Positions 42,841 to 51,887 of a stretch of DNA of 64,000 nt are shown here, in pieces. Each line of letters starts with the position of its first letter. Within the stretch, counting starts at the first letter, position 1. Made by a program: the position numbers and the translations under genes. The notes under the pieces were generated by a model. That model was not told the origin of the DNA. It saw only the letters and a list, made by a program, of their open reading frames with translations, and did not search any database. Source of the stretch: Io17-Chloro-G2 sp963663135 (GTDB lineage Bacteria > Chloroflexota > Dehalococcoidia > Lucifugimonadales > UBA3495); contig CAXXRM010000004.1 in NCBI GenBank assembly GCA_963663135.2, positions 1-64,000 on the forward strand, written 5' to 3'.

Positions 42841-43764
42841 ATGTCTTTGGAAGCTTTTCTTGAAACACTGATAGAATCCGGAACGGACGTATCGGCTTCG
42901 GAATTCGTCGAGTTGTCCGACCTATCTCCGTCGGAATTGGGCGCATTCGTTAACACCTGGTGCGACCTCTCCATTGAGCAACAGCGCTGGATAGTTTCCA
43001 CCCTGGTGCAGTTGGGCGAAGGAAACCCGGAATTGGACTTCGACACCGTTTTCAAGATGTGCTTGAGAGACAGCGACGAGGTGGTCCTGGAAAAAGCCAT
43101 GGAAGGCCTCTGGGAGCACGAAGACCGGTCGGTGATTCCCAGTTTGCTCAGGATTCTCCGCTCGGACCATAGCGGGACGGTGAAAGCCGCCGCCGCCGTT
43201 GCGCTGAGCAAGTTTCCAATGCTGGCCCAGGAAGGGAAACTGTTGGCGCGGGATGGCGAGTCGATTCATCAAACCTTGATGGAGGTGCTTCAGGACCCCG
43301 AGCAGGATATTGACGTGCGCCGCCGCAGCCTGGAAGCGATCGCTCCTTTCAACACTTCGGATATCCGGCAGTTTGTCTGCTGGGCATACGAAAGCCCCGA
43401 CATCAAACTGAAGTCCAGCTCGATATATGCCATGGGACGCACCGGCGAGCCCAGTTGGCTTCCGATCCTGTTGAAGGAATTGGATAACCGGGAGCCAACT
43501 ATTCGCTACGAGACAGCCCACGCCTGCGGGGAGTTGGGGGACGAGGATGCGGTGCCCTATCTTATCCCCCTGTTGGAAGATGACGACTACCAGGTCCAAC
43601 TTGCTGGCGTCTCCGCCTTAGGCCAGATCGGCGGCCCCCTGGCAAAGAAAGTGCTGCTGAAATGCCTCGAAGATGGCGATGCTACGCTGGAAGATGCCGC
43701 CCGGACCGAACTTCAAAACATTGAGTTGCTGGAAGACCCCATGGCCTTCTCCTCGGATATTTAG
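42841..43764 (+). CDS. HEAT-repeat protein
   Basis: A 307-residue all-helical protein with several PBS-lyase-type HEAT repeats. Clear units are V-I-P-S-L-L-R-I-L-R, P-S-W-L-P-I-L-L-K-E-L-D-N-R-E-P-T-I-R-Y-E-T-A-H-A-C-G-E-L-G and A-V-P-Y-L-I-P-L-L-E-D-D-D-Y-Q-V-Q-L-A-G-V-S-A-L-G-Q-I-G. Strongly acidic, cytoplasmic, and probably a protein-binding scaffold. ATG 42841 (MSLEAF) is preferred; an upstream TTG (42817) lacks a ribosome site. It follows nnrD but is unlinked in function. Confidence 0.85.
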   Translation: MSLEAFLETLIESGTDVSASEFVELSDLSPSELGAFVNTWCDLSIEQQRWIVSTLVQLGEGNPELDFDTVFKMCLRDSDEVVLEKAMEGLWEHEDRSVIPSLLRILRSDHSGTVKAAAAVALSKFPMLAQEGKLLARDGESIHQTLMEVLQDPEQDIDVRRRSLEAIAPFNTSDIRQFVCWAYESPDIKLKSSSIYAMGRTGEPSWLPILLKELDNREPTIRYETAHACGELGDEDAVPYLIPLLEDDDYQVQLAGVSALGQIGGPLAKKVLLKCLEDGDATLEDAARTELQNIELLEDPMAFSSDI

Positions 43765-43857
43765 CCCACCAGGACCTTTCAGGCTTCCCTTCCCCTGGCG
43801 CCGGCCCACCGACCCCAGGTACCGCTCGACCAAACTCAATGGAGGCTGTTTCCGGCC

Positions 43858-44319
43858 TTGCTAACCTCAAGCCAGACTCGTCTGTTGGCGGAAGCCAGGG
43901 TGGGGCATCTTGCCACCTCAGACCGCCAGGGCCAACCTCACGTGATACCCGTTTGTTTCGCTCTCCACGAGGGTAACTTGTACTCGGTGCTGGACCAGAA
44001 GCCGAAACGAGCCCCATTGACGAGGCTCAGGCGGGTCCGCAACATTATCGCCAATCCCACGGCAGCCTTGATTGTGGACCACTACCAGGAGGACTGGCAG
44101 GGGCTCTGGTACATTCTGGTCTGGGGTCCCGCCAGTTTGTTGATTGAAGGGGACGAATCCGAGGACGAACGAACCGCAGCCGTGGATGCGCTGCGCCGCA
44201 AGTATCGGCAGTACCGGGAAATGGATATAGCCGACAACCCGGTAGTCAAGCTGACCCCGGAAAGAGTGACGGCTTGGGGTGGGGACGGCTCTTTCCTGTC
44301 ACAGCCCGCAGGGGCATAA
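43858..44319 (+). CDS. PPOX-class (F420/flavin) oxidoreductase, TIGR03668-like
   Basis: A 153-residue split-barrel flavoprotein. A-R-V-G-H-L-A-T-S-D-R-Q-G-Q-P-H-V-I-P-V-C-F-A-L, then R-L-R-R-V-R-N-I-I-A-N-P-T-A-A-L-I-V-D-H-Y, D-W-Q-G-L-W-Y-I-L-V-W-G are the FMN/F420-binding blocks typical of this subfamily. It probably reduces a small molecule using F420H2 or a flavin. TTG start with GGAGG 12 nt upstream, so start is somewhat uncertain. The C-terminal R-Y-R-Q-Y and W-G-G-D-G are conserved. Confidence 0.8.
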   Translation: MLTSSQTRLLAEARVGHLATSDRQGQPHVIPVCFALHEGNLYSVLDQKPKRAPLTRLRRVRNIIANPTAALIVDHYQEDWQGLWYILVWGPASLLIEGDESEDERTAAVDALRRKYRQYREMDIADNPVVKLTPERVTAWGGDGSFLSQPAGA

Positions 44320-44902
44320 TCGCATGGTCAGGGCAATTGCGTTTCAAACCCCCGCGATGGCCGTCGCGGCGGGAAGCCCGAGCTATTTTCGTCGTTAGAC
44401 CTGGCTTAGGAATGATGGACGCGGCCCGTCTCACACACGCGGACCGGTCCCACTCGGACCATCCCTGAATTGCACCACTGGGTTGGAAGTCGCAAATTGC
44501 CCTGGATTCCCTTTGCGACGGAAATGGTGGGGTAGGGGCGGCTTCGGATCCCAAAGGTTAGCCGGCGCGCCCATTGAGCCCCATGTTCGTAGCACATGGT
44601 GAGGGTGCGACCCTCGTGGATTTTGGACTTCACGGGGGACATGGAAGTTACGCCGCCCTGAATGCGAATGCCCTGTCTGCGTGGCGCTTTTGTATTGACA
44701 CTTTTCTTAGACGACGCCTACACTGGCTTGACTGTCGGCCAAGCTGCCATAGCCTTGGGCCGCCGGCGTTACCCCACCGCGAATTGTGCGACTATTTGGT
44801 AGAGAAATCCCTCGGTTATCTAAATTTCAGAGGGTGATGCAAACCCTGATTGAAGCACTGAGTCAAGACCCAACCATCAGTTAAGGCCGGATAGGAGAGA
44901 CC
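44320..44902 (+). promoter_or_regulatory. Intergenic region with degenerate family-M element and a candidate promoter
   Basis: About 44348-44525 is a highly decayed family-M element (GTCGCGGCGGGAAGCCCGAG opposite CTGGATTCCCTTTGCGACGG). No gene is seen. TTGACA (44695-44700), 18 bp, TACACT (44719-44724) is a good promoter about 180 bp ahead of the TPP-enzyme gene. Confidence 0.5.
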
Positions 44903-46552
44903 ATGAATGGCGTTACTGCGATAGCTAATATTCTCAAGATGGAGGGCGTGGATTTCGTTGCGTGTATGCCCACCAATCCCCTCATCGAAGCCCTGGCGAT
45001 AGCGGGCATCCGTCCTATAGTCTGCCGCCAGGAGCGGACCGGGGTCCATATGGCTGACGGGTTTGCCAGGATCACCAACGGTAAAAAGACGGGAATCTTC
45101 GTGGCGCAGAACGGGCCTGGAGCCGAAAACGCATTCAGCGGCGTGGCCCAGGCCTATGCCGATTCGGTCCCCATCCTGTTGCTTCCGGCAGGGGTGGCCC
45201 GAGACCGGCAGGGGGTCCACCCCAACTTCAATCCTACCCGGAGTTATGAAACCGTGACCAAGTGGTCGGCGACCGTAAATTCCGCCGATCGGGTGCCTGA
45301 ATTGATGCGCCGGGCATTTACCAAACTGCGTGGAGGCCGGCCAGGGCCCGTTCTCTTGGAGATACCGTCGGATGTGGCCACTGAGGAGTTGGATGAGGTC
45401 AAGTTCGACTATGAAGTGCCGCCGGTGGTGCGGACCGCTGCCGACCCAGAGGCAGTCTCTCGCGCCGCCGCGGCCCTGTTGGGGGCCTCACGGCCCTTGA
45501 TTCACTCCGGACAGGGTGTTCTGTACGCCGAGGCCTCCGAAGAACTGGTGCAGATAGCCGAATTTCTCCAGGCGCCGGTGATGACTACCATGCCCGGCAA
45601 AAGCGGGTTCCCGGAGAATCATCCCCTGTCGGTTGGTTCAGGCGGCACCAGCACCACCGGAGGGGTCCACCAATTCCTAACCCGGGCAGACCTGGTGTTC
45701 GGCATTGGCTGCAGCATGACCCGGACCAATTTCGCCACCCCGATACCGCCGGGCAAGGTAATCATCCACGCTACCAACGACCATGACGACATCAACAAGG
45801 ACATCAAGTCGCACCATCCGCTGCTGGGAGATGCCAAGCTGATTTTGCGCCAGTTGCTGGAAGAGATGAAACGCCAATCCGGGCTCCAGGGGCGCCCGGT
45901 GGACCATGCGCTGCACCAGGAAATTGAAGAGGCCAAGCAAAAATGGCTGGACCAGTGGATGCCCAAGCTGACGTCCTCCGAGGTGCCTCTGAATCCGTAC
46001 CGGGTCATCTGGGACCTGATGCACAACGTGGACCTGGACAACACCATTGTTACCCATGAGTCAGGCAGCTCCAGAGAGTACGCGGTCCCATTCTGGGAGG
46101 CTCGGGCGCCCCGCAGCTTCATTGGATGGGGCAAATCCACCCAGTTGGGTTACAGCCTGGGGCTGGCCCTGGGCGCCAAGCTGGCGGAGCCGCAAAAGCA
46201 GGTGATCAACATCATGGGCGATGCCGCGTTCGGCATGGTGGGGTTGGACGTGGAAACGGCGGTCCGGTCTCAAATCCCCATCACCACTATCGTGCTCAAC
46301 AACTACACAATGGCCATCTACTCCGACAGCCGCTTCCCGGAGGCGGTGCGGAAGTACAATTTGAAGGAATTGAGCGGCAATTTCGCCGACGTGGCCCAAG
46401 CTCTGGGCGCATTCAGTGAGCGAGTGACGGAGCCCGGTGAAATCGTTCCGGCCATCAAGCGCGCCCAGGAAATGAACCGGGCAGGCAAAACGGCCCTGTT
46501 GGAATTCATTACCAAAGAGGAGGGCGAGTACTCAAAGTTCCAGTTCAACTAG
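44903..46552 (+). CDS. Thiamine-diphosphate-dependent enzyme, acetolactate-synthase-like
   Basis: A 549-residue protein of the POX/AHAS fold. V-C-R-Q-E-R-T-G-V-H-M-A-D-G holds the catalytic Glu44, N-G-P-G-A-E-N-A-F the FAD/TPP face, and I-N-I-M-G-D-A-A-F-G-M with V-L-N-N the Mg-TPP motif. Compared with true acetolactate synthase the N-terminal phosphate-binding sequence is changed (C-M-P-T-N-P-L), so it is more likely a decarboxylase or ligase on another 2-keto acid. GATAGGAG precedes the ATG by 5 nt. Two amidohydrolases follow on the same strand, perhaps one catabolic set. Confidence 0.88.
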   Translation: MNGVTAIANILKMEGVDFVACMPTNPLIEALAIAGIRPIVCRQERTGVHMADGFARITNGKKTGIFVAQNGPGAENAFSGVAQAYADSVPILLLPAGVARDRQGVHPNFNPTRSYETVTKWSATVNSADRVPELMRRAFTKLRGGRPGPVLLEIPSDVATEELDEVKFDYEVPPVVRTAADPEAVSRAAAALLGASRPLIHSGQGVLYAEASEELVQIAEFLQAPVMTTMPGKSGFPENHPLSVGSGGTSTTGGVHQFLTRADLVFGIGCSMTRTNFATPIPPGKVIIHATNDHDDINKDIKSHHPLLGDAKLILRQLLEEMKRQSGLQGRPVDHALHQEIEEAKQKWLDQWMPKLTSSEVPLNPYRVIWDLMHNVDLDNTIVTHESGSSREYAVPFWEARAPRSFIGWGKSTQLGYSLGLALGAKLAEPQKQVINIMGDAAFGMVGLDVETAVRSQIPITTIVLNNYTMAIYSDSRFPEAVRKYNLKELSGNFADVAQALGAFSERVTEPGEIVPAIKRAQEMNRAGKTALLEFITKEEGEYSKFQFN

Positions 46553-46634
46553 GCGATTCTGGTTGGAGCGGCAAGTCTTCAGGGGACATGCCTCTAATGG
46601 CGGCGAGCCCGGGACGCACGGGTCTAAGACTGTG

Positions 46635-46663
46635 TGTTGCCAACCGGAAAATCTCGTATTAAC
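46635..46663 (+). promoter_or_regulatory. Candidate promoter for the 46.8-kb amidohydrolase
   Basis: TTGCCA (46635-46640), 17 bp, TAACAT (46658-46663), about 95 bp before the ATG at 46756. Confidence 0.4.
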
Positions 46664-46755
46664 ATACGGCTATTATTGGTCGAACGAAGACCGGGTAAAC
46701 CATTAGCAACCGGGCCAGTAACGCCCAGGATTGATGCCGAATATGGGAGGAGACC

Positions 46756-47955
46756 ATGCCTAGGCTTTATGAATTAATGTCCAGTGATGGGCACTTGGAA
46801 GTTCCCCCGGAGCGGTGGACGCACCGCGTACCTCAGAAGTACCAGGACCGCGCCCCCAAGAGCATCACGCTGCCCGATGGCGGCGATGCCATGATCATCG
46901 AGGGCCAGCCCTTGCGGGAAGCCAATTTCCTGGACCTGCGCGCCGGGCGCGCTACCGGCCAGTGGCAACCCTTTGGCCTTAGGGTCGAGGGAGCCGCCGG
47001 TATAGGAAGTCCCGAGCAGCGAGTTTTGGAACAGGACCAGGACGGCATTGAGTCGGAAGTGCTGTTTCCGGCTATGGTCGCCGGCCCCTCTTTCTGGCGA
47101 AATATCAGCCACGACGAAGTCTTCCGGTCAATGATTCGCGCCTACAACGACTGGTTGGGCGAGGAATACTGCTCGGTGGACCGGGACCGGCTCATTGGAA
47201 TGGGCATCATCCCCATGACTAACCTCGACGATGCCATGGACGAGCTTTATCATCTCAAGGAGTTGGGAATCAGGGGCGTCGTGCTGAACTCTTTCCCCAA
47301 CGGCCACGCTTACCCCATGCCCGAGGATGACAAGTTCTGGGCTGCCGCGGTGGAAATGGGTATGCCTCTGACGGTCCACGTCTCCTTTGACCGCAACGGC
47401 GCTCGGGCCAACCAGCCCACGTTCATCTACCCCAATAACGATCCCGCGACCCTGAGCAAGGTCCGCCGGCCGCTCTTGGAGTGGATGTGCAACTTCGGAC
47501 TGGCCCCGTCGGTGGGCATCACCCAAATGATCTTCTCCGGGGTTTTTGACCGGTTCCCCGACATGAAGATGTTCTTCGCGGAGACCAGGCTGGGCTGGGT
47601 GCCCTTTTGGATGGAACACGCCGACCTTTGGTACAACCGGCACATCGGCTGGGCCGAGGACATGCTGGGGTTCAAGCCTCTCAAGCAGTTGCCCAGCGAG
47701 TACGTCAAAGAGCACATATACTTCAGCGTCCAGTACGAATCGGTAGCGGTGGAACTGCGCCATCACGTTGGAGTCGATCACATCATGTTTGCCACCGACT
47801 TCCCCCACATCGAGTGCGAATGGCCGGACACCCGGCCCATCGTTGACCGGATCTATGCCAACGTGCCCGAGGACGAGAAGCACCGTATCTGGGCCGGCAA
47901 CTGCATCGACTATTTCAAGCTGGAACAGATGGCGAAAACCAAGGTAGCCGCCTAG
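46756..47955 (+). CDS. Amidohydrolase family protein
   Basis: A 399-residue TIM-barrel hydrolase of the Amidohydro_2 group. The opening L-M-S-S-D-G-H-L-E-V-P-P-E-R-W keeps one metal His, A-Y-N-D-W-L-G-E-E-Y is the signature helix, L-T-V-H-V-S-F-D the strand-5 His, and F-A-T-D-F-P-H-I-E-C-E-W the final catalytic Asp. GGGAGGAG 5 nt before the ATG. It ends at a strong intrinsic terminator. Substrate unknown; the group contains decarboxylases of aromatic acids. Confidence 0.87.
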   Translation: MPRLYELMSSDGHLEVPPERWTHRVPQKYQDRAPKSITLPDGGDAMIIEGQPLREANFLDLRAGRATGQWQPFGLRVEGAAGIGSPEQRVLEQDQDGIESEVLFPAMVAGPSFWRNISHDEVFRSMIRAYNDWLGEEYCSVDRDRLIGMGIIPMTNLDDAMDELYHLKELGIRGVVLNSFPNGHAYPMPEDDKFWAAAVEMGMPLTVHVSFDRNGARANQPTFIYPNNDPATLSKVRRPLLEWMCNFGLAPSVGITQMIFSGVFDRFPDMKMFFAETRLGWVPFWMEHADLWYNRHIGWAEDMLGFKPLKQLPSEYVKEHIYFSVQYESVAVELRHHVGVDHIMFATDFPHIECEWPDTRPIVDRIYANVPEDEKHRIWAGNCIDYFKLEQMAKTKVAA

Positions 47956-47981
47956 CGCGTTTCTACCCGGGTTGGTGTTCA

Positions 47982-48025
47982 AAGCGTCCCCTCGCCCATC
48001 GCAATTGGGGAGGGGACGCTTTTTT
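47982..48025 (+). terminator. Strong intrinsic terminator
   Basis: AAGCGTCCCCTC (47982-47993) pairs perfectly with GAGGGGACGCTT (48010-48021), extended by CCC/GGG in the loop, and is followed by a T-run (48020-48025). It ends the amidohydrolase transcript. Confidence 0.9.
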
Positions 48026-48086
48026 GTTGGTCCACCCCGAAAACCGGCCAAGTATCCCAGCTTGTGCCAAGAGGTGATGTTTACTG

Positions 48087-48887
48087 ATGCGAATAGACGT
48101 TCACACCCATGTTTGGCCGGACCGGATTGCCAGTATTGCCCTGGACTCAATGACGAGGGACTTGGGATTTGAAGCGGTTGCGGCCAACACCGTGGACTCC
48201 CTCAAAGCCCACATGCGGGAGTCCGGGGTGGACAAGTCGGTGGTCTTGGGCCTGGTCGAGCGCGCCGACCAGGTCAAGCGGGCCAACGACTGGCTAATCA
48301 GCATTCAGGATGAGATGGTGGTGCCCTTCGGCGCTATCCATCCCGACCTGGAAGACAAGGCGGACGAAGTGCGGCGTTTGCGCCAGGGGGGCATCAAGGG
48401 CATCAAACTTCACCCGGTGGTGAATAGCTTTTACCCGGACGACCCCAGGATGTTTCCGGTGTACGAAGAGTTGGGCGAAGACATGGTCCTGGAAATCCAC
48501 TCGGGCAGGTTCCCCGGGACCGACCCGGCGGCTCCGGTGTACGCGGCGCCGGAACGAATAATGAACGTGGTTGAGCGATTTCCCAGGCTGAAGGTAATCG
48601 CCCTTCACCTGGGCGGTTTTTACATGCTGGACGAAGCGGAGCGGGAGTTGCTGGGCCGGGAGAACGTGTTTATCGACACCACCTGGCCGCCGTCGCTGAA
48701 AGAAATAGTCCCCGAAACCCTATCCGCCATCATCAGCAAGCACGGGGCCCACCGCGTATGCTTCGGCACCGACTTCCCCCTGGCCAGCCAAGCCGCCGAC
48801 GCGGAGTACATCGAAACCCTGGGATTGCCCAGCGCCGCCACGGCGGGCATCCTAGGTGACAACGCCCGGGAGTTCATAGGGCTGTAG
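48087..48887 (+). CDS. Amidohydrolase family protein (short form)
   Basis: A 266-residue member with a classical D-V-H-T-H-V-W metal motif at residues 4-10, G-I-K-L-H-P-V-V with the strand His/Lys, V-L-E-I-H-S-G-R, A-L-H-L-G-G and C-F-G-T-D-F-P-L with the catalytic Asp. Shorter than its neighbours and typical of stand-alone Amidohydro_2 proteins. It starts beyond the terminator at 48025, so it needs its own promoter. Substrate unknown. Confidence 0.87.
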   Translation: MRIDVHTHVWPDRIASIALDSMTRDLGFEAVAANTVDSLKAHMRESGVDKSVVLGLVERADQVKRANDWLISIQDEMVVPFGAIHPDLEDKADEVRRLRQGGIKGIKLHPVVNSFYPDDPRMFPVYEELGEDMVLEIHSGRFPGTDPAAPVYAAPERIMNVVERFPRLKVIALHLGGFYMLDEAERELLGRENVFIDTTWPPSLKEIVPETLSAIISKHGAHRVCFGTDFPLASQAADAEYIETLGLPSAATAGILGDNAREFIGL

Positions 48888-49118
48888 GTGAGGGGTTGAT
48901 TGTATGACCATAGGTTGGTTTCCAGGACTTAGCCAAAGCTGTATTCTCGGATAAGGTCGACAATACTTGAACCGAATACAATCGGACGGTGTGTGATAAA
49001 CTCACGCCCGGTTGGCTCAAAAGGGCTACTATCCCTCTCCAACAAGGGATGTTGCCCCGCGACCGTTTTGCTAACCGCCTACTGAATTCATCCTGGTTCT
49101 ACGGACGGGAGGTCTACA

Positions 49119-49805
49119 ATGATCTCCCAAGCTGCCCGGCCATCGTTCGCCGGAGTATACACAGTCCCCGACGCGGCTTGGTTGATTCGGGCCACAACGC
49201 CGGAGGCGTGTGTTCCCCTTGACCTGTCTACACGCCATCTTCACCGCTGGATCAAAGAGGGATTAGCAGGGGATTATTTTGGAGGCCTTAAAGGCGACCG
49301 GGTGGCGCTCACGTTTCTTGACCTGGTAAGCCTGCGGATGGTGGCGGTATTCCGCTCACACGGCGTTAAACCTCGGGAAATTAAGGCTGCCCACGACCTT
49401 ATTCAGGAAAGCCGGGGCTATACTCACCCGTTCGCGATGCAACCGGTTTGGCTCTTTGGACCGGATATCTTTATCAAGGAATCAGGCAAGGCTTTCGCTG
49501 TCTCAAAAAATTGGCAACCCGCCCTCGACTTTATTATTGACTGGCTGATTCCAGCGCGATCGCTCCTGTTCGATGAAAATGGCCAGCCAACATCATGGGA
49601 ACCGGAGCCAGGTATTTTCCTCGACCCGCAGATTTCATTTGGTGAGCCCTGTATCAAAGGCACCAGGAAACCGGCAGAGGCGCTGTGGGCGCTTCATGCG
49701 GAGGGCGACCCAATAGACAGGATTGCGGTAGCCTATAACCTGCCGGTGAAACAAGTAAAGTCGGCGATTGCCTGGGAAGAAAGACTTGGGGCGCTTGCAA
49801 CGTAG
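49119..49805 (+). CDS. Antitoxin-like protein: MerR-type HTH plus DUF433
   Basis: A 228-residue two-domain protein. The N-terminal part (about 15-85) is MerR-like: S-T-R-H-L-H-R-W-I-K-E-G-L followed by F-L-D-L-V-S-L-R-M-V and V-K-P-R-E-I-K-A-A. The C-terminal 75 residues are DUF433 (F-L-D-P-Q-I-S-F-G-E-P-C-I-K-G-T-R-K-P-A-E). DUF433 proteins usually pair with PIN-like toxins, and one overlaps its 3' end. GGGAGG 5 nt before the ATG. Expected to repress its own operon and neutralise the toxin. Confidence 0.85.
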   Translation: MISQAARPSFAGVYTVPDAAWLIRATTPEACVPLDLSTRHLHRWIKEGLAGDYFGGLKGDRVALTFLDLVSLRMVAVFRSHGVKPREIKAAHDLIQESRGYTHPFAMQPVWLFGPDIFIKESGKAFAVSKNWQPALDFIIDWLIPARSLLFDENGQPTSWEPEPGIFLDPQISFGEPCIKGTRKPAEALWALHAEGDPIDRIAVAYNLPVKQVKSAIAWEERLGALAT

Positions 49806-50241
49806 CGGGGTTGTTTACCGTTACGACGAGAGCTTGCCTCCAGAGATTGGCAGGGTTCTCGCACACGTAGGTTTTCCGGTGGTCTTTGCATCGCCAGGCA
49901 CAAAAGACGAAATCTTGATTCCAGACATGGGCGCAAATGGTCAAACCTGGATTACCAAGGACAATCAATCTCGGACAGAACATGGGAATCTAATTGAGGA
50001 AGCAGGTGTAAATGTGGTGTGGGTCCGTGGATTGTCTGATGGCAATAGAAGAGGGGGGTCCATCGAGCGGAATGCCAGCATGAAGGATATTTTGCGGATG
50101 CTCGTCAACCAACCCGACCGCATAACCGACATACTAACGCAAGCAGACAGACCCCGATATTTTCTGCTCTATGTGGTTGGAGCCAAGAGGAAAGACCAAA
50201 TTGAAACCTTCACGAACCTGCGGGAATCGGGAACCGTTTAG
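49795..50241 (+). CDS. PIN-like (VapC45/DUF5615-type) toxin candidate
   Basis: A 148-residue protein. Y-R-Y-D-E-S-L-P-P-E-I-G-R-V-L is the D-E-N-L-P-P-like opening of PIN-like DUF5615/VapC45 nucleases, and W-I-T-K-D-N-Q-S-R matches the conserved second acidic segment (usually T-x-D). Predicted RNase toxin. Start is set at TTG 49795, overlapping the antitoxin stop; TTGs at 49768 and 49786 are alternatives. The C-terminal region F-L-L-Y-V-V-G-A-K-R-K has no assigned domain. Confidence 0.75.
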   Translation: MQRSGVVYRYDESLPPEIGRVLAHVGFPVVFASPGTKDEILIPDMGANGQTWITKDNQSRTEHGNLIEEAGVNVVWVRGLSDGNRRGGSIERNASMKDILRMLVNQPDRITDILTQADRPRYFLLYVVGAKRKDQIETFTNLRESGTV

Positions 50242-50364
50242 CTCGTTAGCTACAAAAAAAGCCCAACTGCACGCCGATCTGATGGTCGCCGCCTGACTAC
50301 GGGCTCACGCCGGAGGTTTCGTTCTGATCCTGAATGGCGTCGCTGGGCAGCGGTGTAACCTGCC

Positions 50365-50766
50365 CTATGCTTTAACCATTGAGCTGGCTTCGGTCAGGTG
50401 CATGCCCAGGCCGGCGGTGAATTTGGAATCGAAGTAGATCAGGCGGTAGCCCATGAAGTTGACATTGGGCTCCTCGCTGTTGAACTGGTAGCCCTTGGCT
50501 TTGAATTCAGCCACTGCCTCGTCCAGTTTGTCCACCACGTAACCGACATGGTGGTATACATGGCCGTCGCCGTTGGTCAGCAGGGCCCGGTCGTTTGGTT
50601 GGATCAACTCCACCTCTACGTCTCCGGCCTGAATGAATGCTATTTCACCCAGTCGTCCGGCGGCGCCCCGGCCCGACTGTTTGGCGCCGAAAGTCTTTAC
50701 GTAAAGATTGACCGCGTCGTCCAGGTTCGGGACCAGATACCCAACGTGGTGTACTTTCAGAAGCAT
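50365..50766 (-). CDS. VOC family protein, methylmalonyl-CoA epimerase-like
   Basis: A 133-residue glyoxalase-fold protein. V-H-H-V-G-Y-L-V-P-N-L-D-D-A-V contributes the first His, D-V-E-V-E-L-I-Q-P the Glu, Y-H-H-V-G-Y-V-V-D-K-L-D-E-A-V the second His, and the C-terminus a variant of the last metal ligand. Layout and length fit methylmalonyl-CoA epimerase or a close relative; a mutase gene starts at 62422. ATG 50764-50766; the long upstream frame lacks coding character. Confidence 0.82.
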   Translation of the reverse strand: MLLKVHHVGYLVPNLDDAVNLYVKTFGAKQSGRGAAGRLGEIAFIQAGDVEVELIQPNDRALLTNGDGHVYHHVGYVVDKLDEAVAEFKAKGYQFNSEEPNVNFMGYRLIYFDSKFTAGLGMHLTEASSMVKA

Positions 50767-51165
50767 GCTACTCTCTCTTTCCGGCGCCCGGACTGTATCC
50801 AGCGCGGTCCGCCAGCTTGGACTTGATTGGCTAATTGAAATGGGTAAGTCTCTGGCGACATGATAACTATCGGGTTGCCGCGGAGCAAGGCGGCAGTGTT
50901 CCGTGGTACCGGACCGGCTAGGCGCTAATGTCGTGTTATGGCCTCCGGTCATCGGGCGCAATACCCTGTGCCTGGCAGAGCGGATGATCATACCTTCAAA
51001 TTTGCGTTTTAACCGCCCGTTGGGCCTGGGGATTCGGCGCAACACCCAATAGGATCCTGGACCAACAGACCTGCTTGAAGATCGATGAGGGTTGCCTGCA
51101 TGAGGGTTGCTTGTGGAGCCTTCGGGTGATATCCCTATTCGAACGATTGACGAGGGGAGACTGGA
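50767..51165. other. Intergenic region between divergent genes
   Basis: No gene, repeat or clear structure is seen in about 400 bp. It must hold promoters for the VOC gene (reverse) and the histidine phosphatase (forward). A short direct duplication, TGAGGGTTGC, occurs at 51087 and 51100. Confidence 0.3.
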
Positions 51166-51777
51166 ATGCCGTTGGAACGGATAATTTTGATTCGCCATGC
51201 CGCCACCAAGTTCAATGTCGGAGGCATGATTCAAGGCCAGTTGGACGCGGTGCTGCAACCGGGATATGGACCCCTGGTGGACCGGCTGGCTGACCGGTTG
51301 GTCGCGTCCGAAGGCCCGCCGAGCGTCTTGATAGCCTCGGACCTGACCCGCTCTAACCTTACCGCCAACCGGTTGGCGCAGCGGCTCAGGCGACGGTTCG
51401 GCTACCGCTTCGATTACATTGCTACGCCAGCCTTGAGGGAAAGAGGCCAGGGAGACCTGGAAGGAAAATCCTTTCAGGAGGCCTTTCCGCATCTTCCTCC
51501 CACCGGCGTCTACGCCCATTTGTTCCAGGCCGCCGATGTGCCCGGAGGTGAAAGCCTTGAAGCCGTTGGGGGGAGGTTAACCCGGCTGGTTGAGGACCAC
51601 CTGGACCGGTACCAAGGGACAGCGATTGTTGTGGGCCACTTGTTGGTGGGCATGAATTATCTCAGGAACCTGTTGGTGCACGGCAATTTGACCGGTGACA
51701 GGTATCGAGAGTTCAAGAACCTGGCGGAAGTCAGGCTGGAATTGCGGGGGCGGCGGTACGTCGAGACAGAGCCGTGA
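51166..51777 (+). CDS. Histidine phosphatase family protein
   Basis: A 203-residue phosphoglycerate-mutase-fold protein. L-I-R-H-A-A-T has the phospho-His, S-D-L-T-R-S the second Arg, R-E-R-G-Q-G-D-L-E-G the catalytic Glu region and V-V-G-H-L-L-V-G the second catalytic His. Probably a phosphatase on a small phospho-compound. GGGGAGACTGGA precedes the ATG. It could act in sugar, serine or cobalamin pathways; nothing nearby decides it. Confidence 0.87.
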   Translation: MPLERIILIRHAATKFNVGGMIQGQLDAVLQPGYGPLVDRLADRLVASEGPPSVLIASDLTRSNLTANRLAQRLRRRFGYRFDYIATPALRERGQGDLEGKSFQEAFPHLPPTGVYAHLFQAADVPGGESLEAVGGRLTRLVEDHLDRYQGTAIVVGHLLVGMNYLRNLLVHGNLTGDRYREFKNLAEVRLELRGRRYVETEP

Positions 51778-51887
51778 CGCCGCTTGCCTCACTTCACGGG
51801 CATGGCTAAAATGGGCCGAATTCACTGATATATCAATCGCCTACACCCTCCCCACGCATTCTCGAACTTTTTGTAAGGAGACCGGCA

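Noticed and set aside
47128..48150. 340-codon reverse frame over the amidohydrolase gene
   Set aside because: The forward strand encodes a full amidohydrolase with metal motifs and a terminator; the reverse frame would run through that terminator.
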